From assembly GCA_013911655.1 (NCBI GenBank), contig JACESU010000001.1, positions 62,001-126,000 on the forward strand: 64,000 nucleotides of DNA. The letters run 5' to 3'. Origin of the DNA: Alphaproteobacteria bacterium. Its GTDB lineage: Bacteria; Pseudomonadota; Alphaproteobacteria; Caedimonadales; UBA1908. Below are positions 15,752 to 24,886 of this stretch, piece by piece. The position numbers and the translations under genes are program-made. The notes under the pieces were generated by a model that worked only from the letters and a program-made list of their open reading frames with translations, was not told the DNA's origin and did no database searches. Position 1 is the first letter of the stretch. Every line of letters begins with the position of its first letter.

Positions 15752-16205
15752 TTTTTCTGAAATCGACAGAAAACTTGCTAACCTCATTCGAGTCGGGACT
15801 GTCAAGGAGGCCGATTATAAAAAAGCCCGTGTGCGTATTCAGATTGGAAAAATTCTTACCGATTGGCTGCCTTGGGTGACTTCTCGTGCGGGGCAAGACA
15901 GAAATTGGTCAGCGCCCAGTGTGGGTGAACAGGTTGTTTTGTTATCACCATCGGGAGAAATGGCGCAAGGTGTTGTGATTCCCGCCATTTATCAGCAAAA
16001 ACACCCTGCGCCCAGTGATAAAGAAACAGATGCCACTTTGGTTTTTCAAGACGGCAGCAAAATGCTTTATGACAAAAAAGAACATCACCTAAGCGTCACT
16101 CTGGTAACAGAAGGCAAGCTAACGCTGAAGATAGGTGAATCAAGCCTTGAGATGAGCAAAGACGGTATCAAGCTCAAAGCTAAACGAATTGATTTGAATG
16201 AATGA
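15738..16205 (+). CDS. Baseplate assembly/spike protein (P2 gpV-like)
   Basis: A 155-residue protein with an N-terminal OB-like domain (ARVRIQIGKILTDWLPWVTSRAG, then VGEQVVLLSPSGEM) and a C-terminal beta-helix (HHLSVTLVTEGKLTLKIGESS), as in P2 gpV. It forms the central membrane-piercing spike of the contractile tail. The separate PAAR protein next door would tip it, which fits the lack of a long metal-binding apex on this protein. Confidence 0.88.
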   Translation: MESFSFSEIDRKLANLIRVGTVKEADYKKARVRIQIGKILTDWLPWVTSRAGQDRNWSAPSVGEQVVLLSPSGEMAQGVVIPAIYQQKHPAPSDKETDATLVFQDGSKMLYDKKEHHLSVTLVTEGKLTLKIGESSLEMSKDGIKLKAKRIDLNE

Positions 16206-16494
16206 TATGCCAGGAATCGTAAGACTTAATGATAAATGCACCGGCCACAGCTGCTATCCACCCAGACCTTGTATTAGCGCAAGTAATGATGTGTTTGTTG
16301 ATGGTAAGGCCGTCCACCGCGAACAAGATAAATGGGCTATGCATGCGTGCCCAAATACGCCGCCTCATGATGGCGTGCTCGCCACAGGTTCAAGCACGGT
16401 CTATGTCAATGGAAAAGCCATTGCTCGTATTGGTGACCCAATTTCTTGTGGTTCAAAAACACAAGAAGGCAGCCAAACTGTTTTTGCGGGGTAA
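16198..16494 (+). CDS. PAAR-domain spike tip protein
   Basis: A protein of 95-98 residues beginning MPGIVRLNDKCTGHSC (ATG 16207, or upstream ATG 16198). It contains the PAAR pattern: repeated short beta strands with His and Cys residues (CTGHSC, MHACPNTPPH, ISCGSKT) that would bind one metal ion at the tip. It sharpens the gpV spike. It overlaps the end of gene V by 8 bp. Confidence 0.9.
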   Translation: MNDMPGIVRLNDKCTGHSCYPPRPCISASNDVFVDGKAVHREQDKWAMHACPNTPPHDGVLATGSSTVYVNGKAIARIGDPISCGSKTQEGSQTVFAG

Positions 16495-16497
16495 ATC

Positions 16498-16833
16498 ATG
16501 CGCGGAATGAATGCGAGTAGCGGCAAAGAATTAACAGGCCTTGAGCATCTCAAGCAGTCCATTGTGGATATTTTGACCACACCCATTGGCAGCCGAGTGA
16601 TGCGCAGAGATTACGGTTCTAGACTATTTGAGCTGGTAGATCGGCCAACATCTCCCGGTTTTGCCGTTGAACTTTATGCGGCCACTGCTGAGGCACTGCA
16701 AAAATGGGAGAATCGTTTTAAATTGGAGCGTGTGCAAGTTGTGGATATTAAAGAAGGTCATATTACTTTGATTTTAGAGGGGCTTTATTTGCCAGATGGC
16801 AGGCCCATCACTTTAGATGGTATTGTGGTGTGA
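16498..16833 (+). CDS. Baseplate wedge protein (gpW/gp25 family)
   Basis: A 111-residue protein with the gp25 signature: SIVDILTTPIGSRVMRRDYGSRLFELVDRP at residues 18-47, containing the conserved Arg-Asp-Tyr-Gly segment. It belongs to the baseplate inner wedge that triggers sheath contraction. It precedes gpJ as in P2. Confidence 0.92.
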   Translation: MRGMNASSGKELTGLEHLKQSIVDILTTPIGSRVMRRDYGSRLFELVDRPTSPGFAVELYAATAEALQKWENRFKLERVQVVDIKEGHITLILEGLYLPDGRPITLDGIVV

Positions 16834-16835
16834 TT

Positions 16836-17669
16836 ATGCAAGATTTAACGCGCCTTCAAAATCCCAATGTTATTGAGTCGCTTGATTATGAGACGATTTT
16901 CACGCACATGAAAGCGGAATTACTGCGCCTCGATCCCAGTTTTTCAGCGCTGCTTGAAAGCGATCCTGCCATTAAGATTTTAGAAATTGCTGCCTGGCGC
17001 GAATTGCTTTTACGTCAACGGGTAAATGATGCTGCGCGTGCTAATTTACTCGCCTTCGCCAATACGGCAGATTTAGAACATTTGGCGGCATTTTATGATG
17101 TGCAGCGCAAATCAGAAGAAGATGATGAAGCTTTTCGTAAGCGCGTGCAGGCTAAAATTGTAGGCTGGTCTACTGCAGGTAGTAGAGAGCATTATCGTTA
17201 CCATGCCCTATCGGCTGATACGCGTATTAAAGATGCGCGCGCTGAATCACCTATGCCTGGCTTTGTGAAATTATCTATTTTATCAAAAGAAGGTGATGGT
17301 ATGCCGAGCCAAGAATTGTTAGATAAGGCTCGATCAGTCATTTTGCGTGATGATGTGCGGGTGCTCACAGATACTGTTGAAGTGGTCAGCTCAGGTATTA
17401 TTCCTGTCAGCATTCAAGCCAAAATTTATCTCTACCCTGAAACCCCCGAAGATATTGTTGAAATAGCCAAAACTGCCTTTATCAATGCACTGGATGAAGC
17501 AAAAGGGTTGGGTTGGAACCTGACCCGAAGTTGGGTCATTGCCCATTTATTTGCTCAAGGGGTGCAGCGTATTGAGCTCTTAAATCCCTTGCAAGATGTG
17601 ATTGTTGAAGATCATGAATGTATTGCTTTAGAGAATATCCATCTTGAAATTGGAGGGCGTGATTGGTGA
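16836..17669 (+). CDS. Baseplate wedge protein gpJ-like
   Basis: ATG 16836 is preferred to the GTG at 16830. The protein, 277 residues, has the gpJ profile: LLRQRVNDAARANLLAFANTADLEHLA near residues 70-97, then a KRVQAKIVGWSTAGSREHYRYHALSA segment. It forms the wedge with W and I. Its end overlaps the next gene's start by 4 bp. Confidence 0.92.
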   Translation: MQDLTRLQNPNVIESLDYETIFTHMKAELLRLDPSFSALLESDPAIKILEIAAWRELLLRQRVNDAARANLLAFANTADLEHLAAFYDVQRKSEEDDEAFRKRVQAKIVGWSTAGSREHYRYHALSADTRIKDARAESPMPGFVKLSILSKEGDGMPSQELLDKARSVILRDDVRVLTDTVEVVSSGIIPVSIQAKIYLYPETPEDIVEIAKTAFINALDEAKGLGWNLTRSWVIAHLFAQGVQRIELLNPLQDVIVEDHECIALENIHLEIGGRDW

Positions 17670-18868
17670 TAACCTTACTTCCTCCAAGCGGATCACCGCA
17701 AGAGCAAGCCTTAGCGGATGCCATTGATTATGGCATCAATCCACGTTTTATTAGAGGCTTTAAATTTGAGCCAACTGACAGCGTGCTACCATGGCTTATT
17801 TGGGAATATGGGCTCGGTGAAATTTTAGCTTGGGTTCCTGATCCAAGGCAGGCTATTCAAGATGGTGTTCGGTTTCAACGGATTCGTGGTACTCCTGCCT
17901 CATTGCGGATGGCTCTGAAATGGATGAACATCGAAAATATTTATATCGAAGAAGAACCGCCAGGCAAACACTTTGCTGAATTTCAGGTGGGCATCCACGA
18001 TGTGCCCAATGACTTTTTTGTTGATAATGTAGTGGCGCTTGCCAAACTATCCGCACCAGCCAGGTCACGCTTGATGCGGATGTATAATGATCGCTATGAT
18101 ATTAGGCGATTTATGCTCGATCAGAGCGATTGGGGTAGTCTATTATCCGATTATTCAGGCGTGCGATTAACACCTGATGGCCCCGTATTATCTTTTGGTC
18201 GATTTAATCCGTTTGAAGCGATATCTTCCTTGCCCATTTTAAAATTTACAGCCAATAGACAGCATCATAACAATGCACTGAGTGATGACTTGTATCGCCT
18301 AGACTTCGCTATTTTAAATGGAACTGATCCTCACACTAAAAATCATGATGGCATTTATGTACGCGATCACATTTGGCAAAATCCCGATCCATTATCGCCT
18401 TATCTTCCTGATTTTGAACCACCACTACATTTTGCTAAGGCATTGATTGTTTTATCGGATAGTTGGCCTCTGGGCGAAATCAATGCCTGCTTTGCGGTTA
18501 CTCATCAAACAGAAATTGGCGCAACTTTTTTCTTAAGCCAAGATCAGCTTTCTAACCATGTTTGGTATTTTTTGTACCAAGAAATTTTAGAACGATTCTA
18601 TAGGGCGCAAGAAAACAAAGTCCAAGCGATTATAAACGAAGAAATTCATACTATTGTTGAAAAAGAACAACATAATACTTATAAAGATTCCCATCTCTGG
18701 CCAGCTTTGTCTGAAGAAACGCTGGACCCTATACAATTAAATCCTTTTACGCACAGCGAGACTTTTATCTCAACAATGTATACAGGCGTGCTGACATGGC
18801 ATCAACATCGCCATCTCAATCGCTCATGGACGAATTCAGATCCAATCGTGAATATAACCCTCAACTGA
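17666..18868 (+). CDS. Tail protein I-like, long form with a C-terminal extension
   Basis: The likely start is GTG 17666, with GGAGGG eight bases upstream; TTG 17663 is the other option. The first 180 residues match P2 gpI (LPWLIWEYGLGEILAWVPDP, then RFQRIRGTPASLRMALKW), the wedge protein that links fibres to the baseplate. P2 gpI is under 200 residues. This protein has about 220 further residues of unknown fold, perhaps a fibre-attachment domain. A TGAATATAAC element overlaps its last codons. Confidence 0.8.
   Translation: MITLLPPSGSPQEQALADAIDYGINPRFIRGFKFEPTDSVLPWLIWEYGLGEILAWVPDPRQAIQDGVRFQRIRGTPASLRMALKWMNIENIYIEEEPPGKHFAEFQVGIHDVPNDFFVDNVVALAKLSAPARSRLMRMYNDRYDIRRFMLDQSDWGSLLSDYSGVRLTPDGPVLSFGRFNPFEAISSLPILKFTANRQHHNNALSDDLYRLDFAILNGTDPHTKNHDGIYVRDHIWQNPDPLSPYLPDFEPPLHFAKALIVLSDSWPLGEINACFAVTHQTEIGATFFLSQDQLSNHVWYFLYQEILERFYRAQENKVQAIINEEIHTIVEKEQHNTYKDSHLWPALSEETLDPIQLNPFTHSETFISTMYTGVLTWHQHRHLNRSWTNSDPIVNITLN
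18849..18858 (+). promoter_or_regulatory. TGAATATAAC element, copy 3
   Basis: Context CCAATCGTGAATATAACCCT, overlapping the end of the gpI-like gene and 41 bp before the next start at 18900. It is well placed for a promoter of the fibre genes. Confidence 0.4.
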
Positions 18869-18899
18869 ATTTTGACGTTAACGAGTTTGAGGGGTGATT

Positions 18900-19583
18900 A
18901 TGGCTATTTTAACGCAGTCTGGTCGTGCAGCCATTGCTGCCAGTATCAAACAGCAAGCGATCCATTTGGCTTGGGGAACCGGCGATCCCACTTGGGAAAG
19001 TACCCACGAGGTGGATAAAACTTTTGCCGATGACCAAATTACCCTTGATCATCAGCCTATCAAAAACGTTACCCTGAAACAGGGCGAGACCACTTTTATT
19101 TCAGGCACTGACTATAGTGTTGACAGCGTTATGGCCGTCATCAATCGCCTTCAAAATGGTGCTATCTCAGAAAATGCCACTGTTACTGTCAATTACACTT
19201 ACGCCACACCGCCCGAACCCATTACAGCCAGTACGTTATTGCATGAAGTGGGTCGCAGAATTGCAGATGAAGTCATTTTTTGTACCGGCGATGAAAATGG
19301 CGATTTGATTACCCCAACGGGTCGTTTTAAGGCGTCAAGCACCCCAACTAATAATCTATTTTTGCGTTTTACTTTTGATTTTGAGAATGCCTCAACCCAA
19401 GTGATACGTGAGCTTGGCGTTATGGTAGGCACTGAGACAAATTCTGAATTACCGCCTGGGCAACGCTATTTTGAGCCGCAAAACATTATTAATGCAGGCA
19501 TTTTATTGGTTTTAGAGCGCACAGTGCCCCTGATCCGAACAGCGGCAACGCGCGAAACTTTTTCATTTGTGGTGACGTTTTAG
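18900..19583 (+). CDS. Phage tail/fibre-region protein of unknown function
   Basis: The start is ATG 18900 (GTG 18894 is also in frame), with GAGGGG upstream. The 227-residue product is beta-rich, opening AILTQSGRAAIAASIKQQAIHLAWG and ending ETFSFVVTF. It contains a central repeat-like VTLKQGETTFISGTDYSVD that resembles short beta motifs of tail fibre network proteins. A similar TYVSNTDYKL motif recurs in the DUF4815 protein downstream, suggesting a shared fold. It is probably a structural fibre-base component. Confidence 0.6.
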   Translation: MAILTQSGRAAIAASIKQQAIHLAWGTGDPTWESTHEVDKTFADDQITLDHQPIKNVTLKQGETTFISGTDYSVDSVMAVINRLQNGAISENATVTVNYTYATPPEPITASTLLHEVGRRIADEVIFCTGDENGDLITPTGRFKASSTPTNNLFLRFTFDFENASTQVIRELGVMVGTETNSELPPGQRYFEPQNIINAGILLVLERTVPLIRTAATRETFSFVVTF

Positions 19584-19592
19584 GGAGCGATC

Positions 19593-19631
19593 ATGAACAA
19601 CATCTATAAGATTCATGGGAAGATACAATGA
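19593..19631 (+). CDS. Possible 12-codon leader ORF before the DUF4815 gene
   Basis: ATG 19593 follows GGGAG by 5 bases, and the reading frame ends in TGA overlapping the next ATG (ATGA at 19628-19631). It is too short for a functional call. It may only couple translation to the downstream gene, or be chance. Confidence 0.2.
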   Translation: MNNIYKIHGKIQ

Positions 19632-21646
19632 CACTCAACAGCTATTATAACCGTTATGAGCCAGCCAAAAGATACGATCGCAGCCTATTCTTAGCAGGTC
19701 GCGGCCTCCAATCCGCTGAACTCAATGAAATACAAGATTACGCTTTGCATAATCTAAAAGGTATCGGGGACGCCATCTTTCGTGATGGAGATGTGATCCG
19801 AGGCACTGCTTGCGTGGTCAACCCTGATACCGGAGAGACCAGTGTTGAAGCGGGCTATATTTATTTACGCGGTGCAGTGCGTGAAATAGGATCTGTCAAT
19901 TTCACTATTCCAATCAACACTTCTGTACGTATTGGTGTTTGGTACGTTGAAAACACCGTGACTGAACTTGAAGATCCAGGTCTTCGCGATCCAGCCGTTG
20001 GCACACGAAATTATCAAGAACCAGGTGCTGCACGACTTAAAGCAAATATCATTTGGGATTTTCAAGCAGATGGCATGGCACCTACACGGCAAGATGGCGA
20101 ATTTTATCCTATTTACGGTGTTGAAAATGGAATTTTAGTGCAACATGCACCGCCACCTCAGCTTGATTCAGTGAATGCAGCTCTTGCCCGTTACGACCGT
20201 GAATCCAATGGTTCATACGTTGTAAATGGCCTTGATGTAATGTATCTCCAAAAAGATAACGCTGAACAAGTCTTTGTCATTAATGAAGGTAAAGCCCATG
20301 TGGATGGGTTTGAAATTGAATTAGCCCATAGCTTGCGGGTTCGTTTTGCAATTGATCCCGATATTCAAGAAATAGATTCCGATCCATACACTTTTCAACC
20401 TGGTGCTCAAGGTGTGATGGATTTGGTTTTAAATGAAACACCTGCCGATGCAATTCTCAATATCGATGTTACGGTACAAAAAACCATTACGATGACCCAT
20501 GGCTCTTATAGCGGCGCTATGGATCCCATTCCTGATGTTGCTGTTCTTGAGATTATTCAAATAAAGCAAGGCACCACAACGTATGTAAGTAATACCGATT
20601 ATAAACTAAAGTCTGGAGACGTGGACTGGTCCTTACCGGGTGGGGAACCAGCTCCAGGCAGCTCTTATCAAATTACCTACCGATGCCGTAGCAAAGTAAT
20701 CCCTCAAAATGTTACAGAAAATGGCTTTAAAATTTCTGGCGCTGTGGATGGAACCTTGGTGTTGGTGGATTATACTTGGAGACTGCCTCGTTATGACTTG
20801 ATTACCATCGATGCCACAGGGGTTGTTAGACGGATTAAAGGCTTAGCACATCCATGGCGACCATCGCTTCCTAAGGCGCCTGCTGGTCAATTAGCACTGG
20901 CTTATGTCTACCAAAATTGGCGCTCTGCGGAAAAGCCAAGTGTCGTGAATAATGCTATTCATGCGATACCCATGAGCGATATTGAAACCATGCGATCTAG
21001 CATTAACGACCTTTATGACTTAATTGCCCAAGAAAAGCTTCGTAATGATGCCAATAGTAGAGAGCCTGCTGCGAAAAAAGGCGTGTTTGTAGATCCTTTC
21101 TTTGATGATGATATGCGTGATCAAGGCATTACCCAAACTGCGGCAATTGTTGATCATGAACTCACCTTGCCAATTAGCGGCTCCGTTCAAGACGTCGGTA
21201 AAGGCACAACCCCTTGGTTGCTTAATTATGTTTTAGAGCCAGTTCTTGAACAACTCTTGCAAACGATGGATATGAAAATTAACCCTTATCAAGCTTTTGC
21301 GCCAATACCTGCAAAAGTCACTATCAATCTGAACGTGGATCGCTGGACCCAATTAGAAACCAATTGGTCGAGTCCTATTACGCAACGATTTAGTGTGCTT
21401 TCTAGTCCTATTACCCGTCAGATCGTCAATGGTGGAGGCATCTTAAGCCGAATTACTTCAAGCACCACTCAAAATGTATTGCTAAGCACGCAGGTAAGTC
21501 AAACAACAGAACTTTTATCGAGCCAGACTCGTGAAGCATCCTTTATGCGCCAAGCCACTCAAAACTTTGAACTTGAAGGATTCACACCAAATGAGCAACT
21601 CCGATTGGTTTTTGATGGCATTAATGTTGAACCCGTAAGTTTATAG
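19628..21646 (+). CDS. DUF4815-domain tail protein
   Basis: A 672-residue protein beginning SYYNRYEPAKRYDRSLFLAGRGLQSAELNEIQDYALHN in pattern, the hallmark of DUF4815 phage proteins. These are large baseplate or fibre-network components of contractile phages. The C-terminal third contains a Thr/Ser/Gln-rich helical stretch (SSTTQNVLLSTQVSQTTELL). It ends in the middle of what looks like a beta domain (EQLRLVFDGINVEPVSL), and the next ORF continues the theme, so the two may once have been one protein. Confidence 0.75.
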   Translation: MTLNSYYNRYEPAKRYDRSLFLAGRGLQSAELNEIQDYALHNLKGIGDAIFRDGDVIRGTACVVNPDTGETSVEAGYIYLRGAVREIGSVNFTIPINTSVRIGVWYVENTVTELEDPGLRDPAVGTRNYQEPGAARLKANIIWDFQADGMAPTRQDGEFYPIYGVENGILVQHAPPPQLDSVNAALARYDRESNGSYVVNGLDVMYLQKDNAEQVFVINEGKAHVDGFEIELAHSLRVRFAIDPDIQEIDSDPYTFQPGAQGVMDLVLNETPADAILNIDVTVQKTITMTHGSYSGAMDPIPDVAVLEIIQIKQGTTTYVSNTDYKLKSGDVDWSLPGGEPAPGSSYQITYRCRSKVIPQNVTENGFKISGAVDGTLVLVDYTWRLPRYDLITIDATGVVRRIKGLAHPWRPSLPKAPAGQLALAYVYQNWRSAEKPSVVNNAIHAIPMSDIETMRSSINDLYDLIAQEKLRNDANSREPAAKKGVFVDPFFDDDMRDQGITQTAAIVDHELTLPISGSVQDVGKGTTPWLLNYVLEPVLEQLLQTMDMKINPYQAFAPIPAKVTINLNVDRWTQLETNWSSPITQRFSVLSSPITRQIVNGGGILSRITSSTTQNVLLSTQVSQTTELLSSQTREASFMRQATQNFELEGFTPNEQLRLVFDGINVEPVSL

Positions 21647-21654
21647 GAGAAATT

Positions 21655-22881
21655 ATGCCACTTATTGCAGATTCTACAGGAAAAATAAAAGGTAAGTTCA
21701 CCGTCCCAGCCAATGTGCCTGCGGGTACCAAACTTGTCCAATTTATTGGCAATCAAGGTAGTTATGGTGAAGCCACTTATACTGGTCGCGGGATTATTAC
21801 GACCGAAGAGCGCAGGCGCGTTACGGTGATTACCGATATTCGGCGCAATGAAACCACCGTTGTGCTTACGCGCTTTGATCCACTGGCACAAACCTTTACC
21901 TTAAGCGAAAGTCGTCATATTGGTGGCATTGATTTATGGTTCAGTAATCGCGGTACAAAACGCGTGATTGTACAAATTCGAGATACCAGCCTTGGCATGC
22001 CTACACAAACCGTTTTGGCTGAAGGCGATATCATGCCAGCCTCTATTAATGTAAATGGGACGTCTACTCGAATGACTTGGCAGCCTGTTTGGCTGGAAGC
22101 CGGTCATGAATATGCCATTGTTCTGTTGACCGATGATGCCGATGCCGCAGTGCGTGTAGCAGAGCTTGGCAAATATGATGCAACCCATGCAAGATGGGTC
22201 ACAAGCCAGCCTTATCAAGTGGGCGTTTTATTATCATCCAGTAACGCCAGTACCTGGACCGATCATCAAAATCGTGACTTAACCTTTCGGCTTTTAGGCG
22301 CACGATTTACTGCAAATACCCGTATTATTGATTTGGGCACAATTACCGGCAACAACACCTCTGACTTGATTGCTCTTGCTAACGTTGAACGCGTCGCATC
22401 TGATACTGATCTAGATTTTACCCTTACCGAACAAGATGGAACAGAGCACAAGCTTTCTGATGATTTGCCTATTGCTCTCCGTTCTCGAATAACAGGTGCT
22501 TTAAATGTAAAAGCACAGATGCGAGGCTCTAGCTTACATAGTCCTGTACTTTATCCTGGTGTGCAGATGGTTTTAGGCAATGTGACCGAAACAGCTGATT
22601 ATGTAACGCGCGCAATCCCAGCTGGAAGTAACAGCAAAGTCACCATCACCTACGAAGCCCTTATGATTGGCACAGCCGATGTCAAAGCCTATGTACAAAA
22701 AACAGATGGCACATGGCAGTTAGTTGAGCTAACTACTGGAAAGCCGGTTGGGGATAATTGGGTTGAACGCACGCATATTTTAACCAGCTTTAATGTGGTT
22801 GAAACCAGGGTGAAATTAGTGCTCAGCGGCACAATTCTTTATCGACCTAAAGTTAGATCACTCCGAGTGGTGATTACTTAA
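21655..22881 (+). CDS. Tail protein, possible C-terminal part of a split DUF4815 protein
   Basis: A 408-residue beta-rich protein with an AGGAG ribosome site before ATG 21655. It opens with GKIKGKFTVPANVPAGTKLVQFIG, an immunoglobulin-like strand pattern that reads as the direct continuation of the previous ORF, and proceeds through FDPLAQTFTL and a jelly-roll-like region. It probably forms the distal part of the DUF4815 fibre-network protein. Good codon structure and its own ribosome site argue that it is expressed. Confidence 0.6.
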   Translation: MPLIADSTGKIKGKFTVPANVPAGTKLVQFIGNQGSYGEATYTGRGIITTEERRRVTVITDIRRNETTVVLTRFDPLAQTFTLSESRHIGGIDLWFSNRGTKRVIVQIRDTSLGMPTQTVLAEGDIMPASINVNGTSTRMTWQPVWLEAGHEYAIVLLTDDADAAVRVAELGKYDATHARWVTSQPYQVGVLLSSSNASTWTDHQNRDLTFRLLGARFTANTRIIDLGTITGNNTSDLIALANVERVASDTDLDFTLTEQDGTEHKLSDDLPIALRSRITGALNVKAQMRGSSLHSPVLYPGVQMVLGNVTETADYVTRAIPAGSNSKVTITYEALMIGTADVKAYVQKTDGTWQLVELTTGKPVGDNWVERTHILTSFNVVETRVKLVLSGTILYRPKVRSLRVVIT

Positions 22882-22882
22882 T

Positions 22883-23092
22883 ATGCCAAATGATTTGACC
22901 CAAAGGGGCTATAAGCTGCCCCATCCAGATAACATAGCAGTTCAGGACGTGGTGCGTATTCGGGAAACAATCATTCATGTGGATGCGGACATTTCTACCA
23001 GAGAGTCTGAACATAACATTCTGAAGCAAGCCTTTGATCGGTTTACTTTTGAAACTTTTTTGAATTTGTGGAGCAACCATGACAATCGCTAA
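22883..23092 (+). CDS. Small phage tail-region protein
   Basis: A 69-residue ORF starting one base after the previous stop and overlapping the fibre gene by 14 bp. It reads NDLTQRGYKLPHPDNIAVQDVVRIRETI, with a short amphipathic helix. Similar small proteins often sit between fibre genes, but I do not know a function for this one. Confidence 0.6.
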   Translation: MPNDLTQRGYKLPHPDNIAVQDVVRIRETIIHVDADISTRESEHNILKQAFDRFTFETFLNLWSNHDNR

Positions 23093-24290
23093 AGAAGCCG
23101 TTTATGCGCTACATCAGCGCCTTAAAGATTTATCGATCAACGCACCCGCGGATCAACTGGCCTATTTAGCAAAAGCTTTAGAGTCAATTGCAGGTCAAAG
23201 CACCGTTTACGATATTGTCAGCATGTCTGATGAGAAACTTCAAGCATTGCTCGATGCAGCTACGGCACATTTAGCAAGCCTTAATACCACAAAAACAACC
23301 GCCTTATCAGCTATCGATACAGCTAAAACCACATCAATTGATGCAATCACCACGACAAAAACTACCTCTTTAACTGCACTGCAGACGGCAACGACGACCA
23401 ATTTATCACTGTTGGATACAAGAAAAGATAGCAATATTGCGTCGATTAACTCGACTGGGCAAACACAGGTTCAAGCTTTAAATACCTTAGTCAGTAATTT
23501 TTCATCGATTAACGATGTTCCAGCCAACTCAACAATCATGACAGAAGTTCGCAATCGCAACATGATTGAAACGGGCTCATTGCCATTTATTTTTGGTGTA
23601 CTCAGCCGTGCAAACGATTATTGGGGGTATGGTGATTTAACAAGCCAATTGGGGGTTTGGTATAACAACGTAACCAATGCCGACAATATGCTGCAGCTTC
23701 TTGCCGGAGCCCATGCGCAAACCACCAACTATGCCGGTTTTTATAAGCCGCCGCAGCTCTACTTTTTACAAGGCTTAGCTGGCAATTTTATTTACAAAGA
23801 AATGTATACCAAATACGCAGTATCTACCAACGAGTACACTTATCCTTATGCAGGCCTTGGTGTTTTATTTATTAAGAATACGACAGCTGCAGATATCACA
23901 AGAACACTATCTTTTGGTGGGTCTACTTATTGGTCTTCTGGGTATGAAGGCATGGGATTATTCTTAGCAAATCCTAACAATACCAATGCCAATAAATCTT
24001 CCATTAGTGCATTGACATGGACCAACCTTTATAACAATGCAACCTCTAATGCTAATCTTGCAGGCACTGCTAGCATCACCATACCAGCCGGTAAAACGGT
24101 GGCTATTTTGTTTTATACCTCAGCTTACTACTACACAGGCATATCCAGTTATTATGCCCAGTTTTTGCATTGGTACATCTACAGCTTCCGAAATGGATTT
24201 TTAACGACCGGTCTTGAAGTCGATATCGATCGCACGCTTAGAGCCTGGCAATGCCGTGGCTATCAATATTCATATGAAATTTGGAAATGA
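23079..24290 (+). CDS. Tail fibre with 11-residue repeat stalk and Tyr/Asn-rich tip
   Basis: A 403-residue protein in three parts. Residues 1-58 are helical and probably attach to the baseplate. Residues 59-146 are eight consecutive 11-residue units (for example TTKTTALSAID, TAKTTSIDAIT, TTKTTSLTALQ), a likely trimeric coiled-coil stalk. Residues about 150-403 are rich in Tyr, Asn, Gly and Trp (WGYGDL, YYYTGISSYYAQ) and probably form the receptor-binding tip. It precedes a probable chaperone gene, as fibres usually do. The tip family is not recognised. Confidence 0.75.
   Translation: MTIAKEAVYALHQRLKDLSINAPADQLAYLAKALESIAGQSTVYDIVSMSDEKLQALLDAATAHLASLNTTKTTALSAIDTAKTTSIDAITTTKTTSLTALQTATTTNLSLLDTRKDSNIASINSTGQTQVQALNTLVSNFSSINDVPANSTIMTEVRNRNMIETGSLPFIFGVLSRANDYWGYGDLTSQLGVWYNNVTNADNMLQLLAGAHAQTTNYAGFYKPPQLYFLQGLAGNFIYKEMYTKYAVSTNEYTYPYAGLGVLFIKNTTAADITRTLSFGGSTYWSSGYEGMGLFLANPNNTNANKSSISALTWTNLYNNATSNANLAGTASITIPAGKTVAILFYTSAYYYTGISSYYAQFLHWYIYSFRNGFLTTGLEVDIDRTLRAWQCRGYQYSYEIWK
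23253..23516 (+). repeat. Eight 11-codon repeats in the fibre stalk
   Basis: Residues 59-146 of the fibre divide into eight 11-residue units with Thr early and a hydrophobic residue near position 10. The DNA is diverged between units, so the pattern is at protein level and is maintained by selection for a coiled coil. Confidence 0.75.
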
Positions 24291-24298
24291 GGTCAGCT

Positions 24299-24877
24299 AT
24301 GCCAATTTACTTACGCTTTGAAAATGGACTCCAAGTTGAAACAACAACACTACCTAAAAAACCAGAAGGTGCTGGGTGGCAAAAAGCGCCTGCTGATTTT
24401 GATTGGGAAAAGCGTTACAAATTAACGGAAGATGGATCAATAGCAGAACGTAATGAGTCTGATGTAACGCAAGAATTATTACAGAATTCACGCACAGGCA
24501 CATTAGATACGATACGTTTTATTTTAAATACTTATCGCCGAAAATACGCAGGTTATTCCCACGAAAAATCGAGATCTTATGATATTCAAGCAAAGGCATC
24601 TGAAAGCATATTAAGTGCTGCAGCAAATAATCAGTCTCCTGATGAAAATGATGTTTCTTTAATTGCACCACTTGCAGAAACGCGATCCATTTCCGTTCTT
24701 GATATGGCCAAACTTATTCAAGGTAAATCGCAAAAAGGCATAAAAGCGATTGCGCGGTGCGAAGCTTTAGAAGATCAAGCACAAAGCTTTATTAAAAAAG
24801 TGGCAACTCAAGAAGAGCTGAGTCTTTTTTTGGATGGCTTTGAAGAAAATCTCAAAAAAACATTGAACCAGATTTAG
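24299..24877 (+). CDS. Probable tail fibre assembly protein
   Basis: ATG 24299 has GAGG upstream; the frame is open to a TTG at 24281 that overlaps the fibre gene. The 192-residue product is helical and charged (MPIYLRFENGL at the start, then RKYAGYSHEKSRSYDIQAKAS). Its place immediately after the fibre gene is the usual place of a fibre chaperone. The sequence itself gives only weak support. Confidence 0.5.
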   Translation: MPIYLRFENGLQVETTTLPKKPEGAGWQKAPADFDWEKRYKLTEDGSIAERNESDVTQELLQNSRTGTLDTIRFILNTYRRKYAGYSHEKSRSYDIQAKASESILSAAANNQSPDENDVSLIAPLAETRSISVLDMAKLIQGKSQKGIKAIARCEALEDQAQSFIKKVATQEELSLFLDGFEENLKKTLNQI

Positions 24878-24886
24878 GGGAAACTT

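Noticed and set aside
23253-23516. DNA tandem repeat (VNTR)
   Set aside because: Periodicity is clear only in the protein; the DNA units are diverged.
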